Below, in pieces: positions 56,391-64,000 of a DNA stretch of 64,000 nucleotides; the first letter of the stretch is position 1, and every line of letters begins with the position of its first letter. The stretch lies in assembly GCA_905160935.1 (NCBI GenBank), contig CAJHZI010000414.1, positions 1 through 64,000 on the forward strand. The letters run 5' to 3'. A program made the position numbers and the translations under genes. The stretch comes from Enchytraeus crypticus. Lineage: Eukaryota; Annelida; Clitellata; Enchytraeida; Enchytraeidae. A model generated the notes under the pieces. The model was not told where the DNA came from, made no database searches, and saw only the letters and a list, made by a program, of their open reading frames with translations.

Positions 56391-57675
56391 CACAAATAAT
56401 CTATTTATAGCCGCCAATAGAGGATATATTCTATTTATAGTATTCAATCAACGAACGAGCAATTTCAAATCGCTCAGTCATTGTGATAATTTAAAAGCAA
56501 TCACTCACTGACTCTGTTTATGGTAACAATTGGAGAAATGCTCTTTTCTTTATAGTCTTACGTATATCTACAAACGACAAAAATTATCCTAATTTTATAT
56601 CGCTCAGATATACCTTCATGAAACCATCAATCTGAAATTATCATTCGTTTTTCTATTAAACTACGATATTTCGTATTATTTTCAATTTGTTAATCGAGTA
56701 TGATGTAGTACGGTGCAGTTTTTCAATCAGTTATCAGGCAGATGCAAATGTGAGTTGGCAGTAGCGTTTAATTAGAATGCTGGGAATGCTGGAATCAGAT
56801 TATCACGTGATGATATTGGATGATGTTGACGATGCCCGTGTTTCGACTATTTTCATTAAGTTCTCTGTTGTCATGACGCCACAATTGCTCTACCCTATTT
56901 TGTTTATTTGTTACTCAAGTGATTACCCATTGCTGTGGACTATAGTTATGCGCCAATTGTTAGCAATTATAATTATTAATCTCTGTTCATCGTGTGAAAA
57001 TGGTATTTTTGTTAGTGAACTATAACTAACGCTGTGAAATGTGGACAACGAAGAGGACAAAATAATATCGTAGAATTTTCCTGTTATCTTATTTCTAATA
57101 CTAGCAATTGAAAGCTTCTAATTTGATGCAAATCTTTAATTTTTAACACAAAGTTCGTTGTAAATGTGGTAATTTCTTTCTGTATCATAGTAAATATCTG
57201 TCGATTATTCATAGATTGCCTTTTAGTCTTAATTTCTCCGCATAACTCTAACCTTCAAATTGCATGATTAATTACAGAGCTATTTTGTTTAGTAACTCAC
57301 GTGCCTGATTACGATGCTATTTTGCTATACTCTAATCCTTCAGTTTCAGCGCTTAATTCTAGCGCAATTTGCTGGATGGCCTCGTTTGTTTCTATTTTTT
57401 GTTATACTGTTTGTGTAATGATTTTTTGTGGAGCTTGCCAATATATGCTCACGAGTTTTTCATCAGTGTACATAGTAATTTTTCTTCAGAATTCTATCAA
57501 CTGTTAACCCACTGTTGTTTTACTGCAGTTATTTTTCGCTCGTCATCTTGTCTACTTTGTGTGTGTTGCTTTTAGGCTCGATCTGTAGTCGCTAATTACT
57601 TATCTATTTATTTATCTATTTATTTATCTATTTATTTATTTTTACACTAAATAAATTGACGGCAGATTTTGCAGT
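56391..57675 (+). other. Probable 3' UTR
   Basis: About 1.28 kb after the stop with no repeat family that I recognise, unlike nearly all other noncoding DNA here. That absence of insertions fits transcribed UTR. TTTA-type repeats (57598-57640) lie just before the poly(A) signal. Its true end is inferred. Confidence 0.55.
57650..57655 (+). terminator. Candidate poly(A) signal AATAAA
   Basis: AATAAA about 1.26 kb after the stop codon. It is the first canonical signal I see downstream in a repeat-free stretch, and is followed by a GT/T-rich region (TTTTTGTTCGTC) around 57693-57715. Not tested by transcript data. Confidence 0.5.
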
Positions 57676-57837
57676 GACCATAGAGAATTCTCTTTTTGTT
57701 CGTCTTTTTTTCATCGTAACTCGTCATAACATAAAGTTTTACAAGAAAGCTTTTACGAGAAACCTCTTTTCACTTTTTCTCCTCGTACTTTCTCCGTATA
57801 GCTACAAACATGACAACACGTGACATATATATCTTCT

Positions 57838-58020
57838 TCTTCTGCTAAGTGCACTGCCTACTGGCAGGCTCATGGTATGTAATTCCTCCACTCTTCTCTC
57901 TCTTGCGCTTTCCTCTTCATTTCCACAAATGAGTGGGTCTTTAAATCATCTAACATACCTAGTCTCGGCCTGCCTCTGCCTCTATTTCCTTCCATTGTAC
58001 CTTCTATGACCTTTCATAGA
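57838..58020 (-). mobile_element. LINE 3' tail (family E)
   Basis: CTAAGTGCACTGCCTACTGG to TTCCATTGTACCTTCTATGA, the reversed LINE end, beyond the gene. Confidence 0.72.
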
Positions 58021-58114
58021 TATCTATGCGTAACATACGCGTAGTTACGCATAGATATCATTTAAATGAAAAGTAAATAAGAAATGTGTTTTAAAAGAGT
58101 ATTCTTTCAGAATA

Positions 58115-58640
58115 TAATTAAATCATCATCATCTTCTACTTCCCTTGAATCCTAGTTTAACTTTGGTCGGGATACGAATAGACTTTCTACAGTCCTCTCT
58201 GTCCCACACAATATCATTAGACAATCTCCTGTAATCCATATCTCTATTTATTAATCACCGCGTCCCACGTCAGTTGTGGTCTACCTCTCTGTAGCTTAAC
58301 CTCCATTTCATTCCTTCAAACTCTCTTTACTACATCCTCCTCCGCCTTTCTTCACTATATCCCATACCATCTCAGTATCAACTGAGCCAACCTATCCCTA
58401 TCCCTTTAATAGTCCAGTAAATAATAATAATAATAGTAAAGGTTTAACGTCCGTTTCCTCATACAAGGATGATGTCTGGGACGTCCCCCATCACATATTA
58501 TTACAAATCGATTCACCCCCAAACGATCTGAAAAAACACGTGATGAAGAGAAATAAAAGATCCTAAGCAGTGCCGGACCGTTGATCAAAAAACAGTCAGG
58601 CAAGATGAAATAAAATCTATGGCGGGAAGAGTAGAATATA
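58115..58640 (-). mobile_element. G-like element and full family C SINE
   Basis: 58115-58400: CATCATCATCTTCTACTTCC with AGTTTAACTTTGGTCGGGAT, a G-related element on minus. 58433-58630: the best family-C copy, matching 16922-17120. Confidence 0.65.
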
Positions 58641-58919
58641 ATAAATAAAATTACAATTTAGAATATAATAAAATGACTTAATTAGAAGGCGTCTCTTACA
58701 ATGTACATGCTAAGCCGTTACATCTCGACTAAGCTCTGAGAATTTGAAGTTTCAACAATATATTATTTGCCCATAGACATATCATTTCTCAAAGCCGTTG
58801 TTTACATTTACACAATGAGCGGAAATGAAGACCAGCCAAACAATGAAAGAGTCTCGTACTCTACGCGGCTGATTGTCTCTGATTATACATAAGTGAGCGA
58901 CCGTTGTACCGTACTCTCT

Positions 58920-59490
58920 GGCATTGTACGACACTGCACTACACCGTAGGACTGTACGAATATTTACGACACTGTACATATTCTGTACGAATGTGTACGA
59001 CACTGTACGACTCCATACGATAATATACGACACTGTACGAATATGTGAGACACTCTACGACTCCGTAAGACTTAGTACGACACTGTGCGGCTGTATTCGA
59101 CTCTATACGACACTATAGTACGCTGTACGACACTCTACGACGGTGTACGACACTCTAGGAAGGTGTAAGACACTATACGACACTGTACGACTGTACACGA
59201 TTCTATACGAGGCTGTACGAACCTGTTCGACGCCATACGACACTGTACATACTCTGTACGACACTCTGAGACTATGTACGACTGTGTAAGACACTGCAAG
59301 ACTGTGCACGACTCTATACGACTCTGTACTTCACTATGACTCTGTACGACACTGTACGACGCTCTACGACACTGTACTACTCTGTACGACACTTTAAGAC
59401 ACTATACGACTCTGTACGGCACTTTAAGACACTATACGATGCTCTACGACTCTACACGACACTTAAAGACACTGTACTACTCTTTACGAC
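58920..59490. repeat. Large array of TACGACACTG units
   Basis: About 50 degenerate 10-12 base units (CTGTACGACA, CTCTACGACT, CTATACGACA). Rich in CG compared with its surroundings. No protein reading is convincing in either strand. Confidence 0.9.
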
Positions 59491-62400
59491 ATTAGTTCAA
59501 GCGTAACGCACCGCTGACTATTCAAGCATGTAAAGGAGTTCAAAAACATTTTCTAGAATCGCTGTTTAGATGTAGAGGACTTACTTCAGTGCTATTGCAC
59601 CTACATTACCTACAAACAACGCAACAACAATCGCATAAAGGGAGGATAAACACTGAATAATGTGATGAAACAATAGTTTACGCAACTGTTGAGGTTTAAA
59701 CACTAGATAATCTCACTAGTAAATATGACCATAAATCTCGTAGGTTTAAAAACTATAATATATAAACAAGTTATTAAATTATATAAATATTACATTATAT
59801 AAACAGCTTTAGCTTTTATATTAAAGTGTAATGCATAAATGAAAGTTTAACCTTTTTAGTTATTCATTTTAATTTCACAAACAGAGTGGTAGTGACATTC
59901 ATATATGGTTACAAGTAAAAACAACAATAAAAGAAAAATCGTGCAAACATAAATAAAGTTGTGACAAAAATGTCAAGTATACCCACTAGTTGGCATATAC
60001 AGTATAGGCCCTGCTCAAACTCTGTGTTAATATACAGGTGCATGTATAGGCATACACAAATTCGTATAACCAGCTGGTAAAGGTGGTTAACGTCAGGTTC
60101 CTCACTGGTAAGTGAAGTCAGTGACGCGCGAGCCCAGGATTTGAACCCGAACCTACTGGTCCGCGGTCGAGTATCATTGCACTACATGTATACTATGATA
60201 TAATATGGAGTAATACATGATCATAAAAACATTGATCATTAAAGTTTAACAACTTCTGATAGGCAAAATTAAAGAATGATTTACGGAGGAGTACTCTAAA
60301 ATGGTTCAATGAGCATCGTTTCACGGAGTCTAACTTCTTAATGTTTAACAACAAGCGACTATTAACCAGAAGATATTGTTTGCAACTTTTCATTGCAAGA
60401 AATAATGAAGATAATAAATAATTATTAATATTAATTATTAATAATTATTGAATTACGAGAAGAAAGATCACAAGTATTTGTTTAAAATCTCTGGCAGGAT
60501 TTTGTATAGGCCTCTGTGAAGACATTTTATTTGCATATCCTAAAACATATGACTCATATGACAATGAAAAAATGTGACTATATAGAAGCCAGGATAATTA
60601 AAAATATTATGGGCCTATATAAATTGTTAAGTGCCGTAATAATTTTAAAAAATGCTTAAAGACAAATAGAATTTCAAGGTTAAATACCAGACTGCAGAAT
60701 TCTACAATTTTAATACTGGTTTATCTGAAAGCTATTTGTTTAAAATATTAAATTCCTACTAATTAAATAAATACGTCTTTATAAGCTAAAGATTTAAGTC
60801 TCATAATGCCATAAACTGGAGGTCATAAAGTAGAGAATTTTTAAGTTAATGTTTAAATTTAATTTTTCCTAAGTTATATTTTAACGTCCGCCTTCATATC
60901 ACAAGCATACTGATGGATTAACGAGTTAATCTCTTCACAAAGGCTACGTATGTCTTATCTACAGTTGAATGCAGCCGAGATCTTAGAAATAATAGTTTCT
61001 TAGGTGATTTCCCGTTTATTTCCTCAGGTTTTTCTTAGTCGCCACTTACGGAGTCAGTAGATTCGGTTAGTCTATTCCTAAGTGGCCCGCATAAAACAAG
61101 AGAAGTTATTTAGTACAATAATAAACTGAAAACAAGTGATTGTGTTCATTCCTTTGTCTCCAATAAGCAATAGAGAAAAATATTAATTAGTCAATCAAGC
61201 AATAAATCAACGAGCCAATCAAATAACGGTGAATATAATGGTGTTGTGTCGGTGAATATGATGGCGTTGACCGTGTTGTGCTCGGGTGTGGTTGGACCAC
61301 TGCAGAATAGGGCAACCGCAAACAATCTGCCGCGTGTACGTAAGAGGCGACTAAAGGCAGGAGCTGAGGATGGCAAAAGGGGACCCACCTCACCATGAAA
61401 TATTTTCCCCCAGGATGAAATGGTAATTAATCCACCTAACTGAGGAGGGCAACGGGAAAATACATCAGAAGCCATATTTTTCCCAAGCTATAGGCTACAT
61501 AAGGTATGAATAAGTCATAGACTTTGTGAAGGGATTAACTTGTTGATCTAAGGAGTGCTCTTATGGAGCGAGAAAGCAGACTTTGAGTAAGAATATGTAC
61601 CTTGAACCTGCCACTTCACAGTGCACTTAAGAGATGATAGCATCATATGATGTCATCAAGTCATGTGTATTATTATTAATAATTCTACGGACATGTTTAC
61701 AGATATAATTGACATATAGATCTGCATATCAACTCTGTCTTTGACATGCCGTATAGAGGATCACCTACATTACGTTTACTACGTCACTTCTTCAGCAATT
61801 TTTCGCTGTGTTATCTCAAGTAACTGCGAAATTCTCTCTCAGTAAACCGTACAGAGCTGTATTCACATTCCCATAGTAACGAGAATTTCACAGACTATTT
61901 CACTGGAATTACAGGTAGGTAGATTAACTTAACGTCAAGGTTCAGAAGCGCAATCGCATAGAAAATATCCTTATAATAATATTTTAAATAATTTTTTTTA
62001 AATTAAAAAAATTAATTCTAAAATAATATTTTTAATTTATTATTTTATTGTTTAATATAAATTAGATTATTAATATAGGTTATTATTATTATTATATCAT
62101 CATTTCAATATATAAGCTGTAGTAAAATACAATACTTTTATAACTTTCTGAATTATTGATCATTTAAGCGCATAATATATGCGCGTAGGCACGACAATAT
62201 AGCCTACAGGCTGACATGATATGTGTAGGCAAGAAAGTGTGACAAGGCGACAAAATGCCTCGTTATTATATCAAAGAATTGTTGAAGATTTCTGTAACGC
62301 GTGTTTCAACGTGGGCGCACTTACAATGCTACTTATATAATAGCATATTGAAGTTGACAGGAAACTGTGGTCGTAATTCTAGTTTAAATAAATACGTCTG

Positions 62401-64000
62401 TAGGCTGTTCATCATAAACTATTATGCAACACACTGTCATCACAGACTATACGTCATTTCCAGACGTTCCGCTTTCGATTAAACTTATGACACACTTTTA
62501 GATTCGGTAAGAGAAGTGGAGGGGGTGAGGGCAGACTGACTATATCTGGTCCATAAAAGCATATATTAAAAGCAAAAGCCAAGTTTAACGTCAGTTTCCT
62601 GCTTGATAGAATGTCAGTGACGGTGATAGATCTGGATTGTAACATTCGCTCACGAGATCTTCAAGCTTGACTATATTAATAACTAAGTAACATTCAATGT
62701 TCAAATAGTTCAGTATGTACCTTGGCATATAGCGTTAAGTAGCATATCAAATGGCCCATCATGAGATGTATAGAAGCCCATGGGATCAAATCTACTACGA
62801 GAAAGTTAAAAAGCAGTTCCCAGAGAGTCTTTCTCCCTCAAAGAACATTGATTGGTTACAATTTATAATTAATTATTAAAATATTATATGCCTAATTATA
62901 TATGTAATTTTCTTAAAGCTCCCTTTATGCACAAGATATTTGCTTTTCTGGTTCTTGTTGCATTGTTGAAAATTGCAATGTCTTAACTGTATTGAAAGTT
63001 GCATTGTTGTACGATTCATATATGGGTTATTATGCCTGAAATAAAGCAATAAAAAATAATAAAAGATATACAAATTGTGATAAAAAAATAATAAAAGATA
63101 TACAAATTGTGATAAAAAAAGTAATAAAAGATATACAAATTGTGATAAAAATAATAATAAAAGATATACAAATTGTGATATCGACAAATAATTTCATAGC
63201 AGGCGATGATATTATATTCCTCTGTGTGCTTACCATCTGACACGGCTGTAATTTAAGCAGATTGATAGTTAAATAAAACACCGTTTAACTAACAAGCCGC
63301 AGCAAGTCCTACACTTCACTGGATGACGCTAGCTGTCCGTTACATATCGGTCTTTACGCTTGTTTTACTCAGGTGTGCACTGCTAGTTTGAATGAGTTGT
63401 CGGCAGCTCAAGACGAGTGAGCCAGTAGTCTGTGGTATCAGCCGAGAAAACCTGCGTGCGACATGTGCAATTACAAACAATAGCCCAGCACACAGCGCTG
63501 TGATCAATTTCACGAGAGGGTAAAGAACAATTATTAATAATACTAAAGGTTTAACGTTCGTTTCCACATTCAAGGATGATGTAAGGAACGTCCCTAACAG
63601 CATCCATAACTACAGATCAATTCACACAGACCAATCGGCAAAAGAAAAACACAGAGATAGTTGAAGACAGAGTTTAGAGTCATCAGCATTATTTGATGAT
63701 TTTCTCCTCACTCATCATCAACAAAATCCCTTAGAAAATAATCAGCCACTGAGGCGACACACGAACACAATTGAAGTTTTTTAGGGGGCCGAGATTTCAC
63801 CCCCCCCCCCCCCCAAGACCATGACATTCACCTGAGACCATGTTGATTCAGCCTCCAGTGCTATTGCTCTATTGCGTTATGATTCATCGGCCATTCAGTT
63901 CACAGTCTCTCTCGTTCACAGCTCGTCAAAGATTTTACCAGTAGAGTTTTCGTTAAGATATAGAAACCGTTCTATTGGGTAAACCAGTTCAGTGATATAT
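59491..64000. other. Intergenic DNA without a supportable gene
   Basis: AT-rich. I see SINE B reversed (60080-60185), an H/E-like LINE relic (61310-61640), family J (61925-61960), SINE B2 reversed (62575-62668), a 30-base array (63048-63182), a C SINE (63543-63680) and a 14-base C run (63800-63815). The remaining open frames are short and lack codon bias, domains or splice support. Confidence 0.6.
63048..63182. repeat. Thirty-base minisatellite
   Basis: Four units of AATAATAAAAGATATACAAA plus TTGTGATAAA, nearly perfect. Confidence 0.93.

Noticed and set aside
58924-59392. Open frames across the TACGAC array on both strands
   Set aside because: Artefacts of the repeat period; no composition or conservation signal that I can see.
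60193-64000. Short open frames near the right end (for example 62255-62482)
   Set aside because: No recognisable domain, no codon bias and no convincing splice partners; region is AT-rich intergenic DNA.

Overview
This is a eukaryotic (animal) genomic window dominated by one plus-strand gene: the 3' part of a twitchin-type giant muscle kinase (C. elegans unc-22 family). I resolve 69 exons from 780 to 56390. All exon lengths and intron phases are consistent, and together they encode 3,972 residues plus a stop; the 5' part of the gene lies before position 1. Exons are GC-rich and short (58-309 bases). Introns are AT-rich and full of SINEs, LINE tails, microsatellites and minisatellites. The twitchin-type kinase, the lack of operons and the intron/SINE content suggest a protostome or other spiralian-like marine invertebrate. 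I cannot name the species.

Layout. 780-903 is the end of an Ig domain. Then comes a ten-domain super-repeat, Fn3-Fn3-Ig-Fn3-Fn3-Fn3-Fn3-Fn3-Fn3-Ig, spread over 16 exons totalling exactly 3,000 coding bases (1,000 residues). Copy 1 is 1470-13886, copy 2 is 14286-29066, and a shortened copy 3 (six domains) is 29529-37429. The exon lengths match one for one in all copies. A unique C-terminal part follows: Ig-Ig-Fn3-Fn3-Ig-Ig-Fn3 (38184-45812), a linker (46210-47048), the kinase domain (to 50777), the regulatory tail (to 51573), two Ig domains (52497-55538) and a Ser/Thr/Tyr-rich last exon (56236-56390). A 3' UTR with AATAAA at 57650 probably ends the gene. From about 57700 to 64000 I see only repeats and AT-rich DNA with no supportable gene.

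Together the Fn3 and Ig domains would form a regular thick-filament-associated rod, ending in a catalytically complete Ser/Thr kinase held by linker and tail segments.

The most unusual signal is in the introns. At many exon edges the splice junction itself, with some adjoining exon sequence, has been copied one to many times into the intron as tandem arrays. This leaves decoy donors, decoy acceptors and partial pseudo-exons. Other points of note are a SINE that appears to supply a working 3' splice site, inverted SINE and LINE pairs able to form long hairpins, gene-conversion-like mosaic identity between super-repeat copies, and several SINE families with one shared 3' end.
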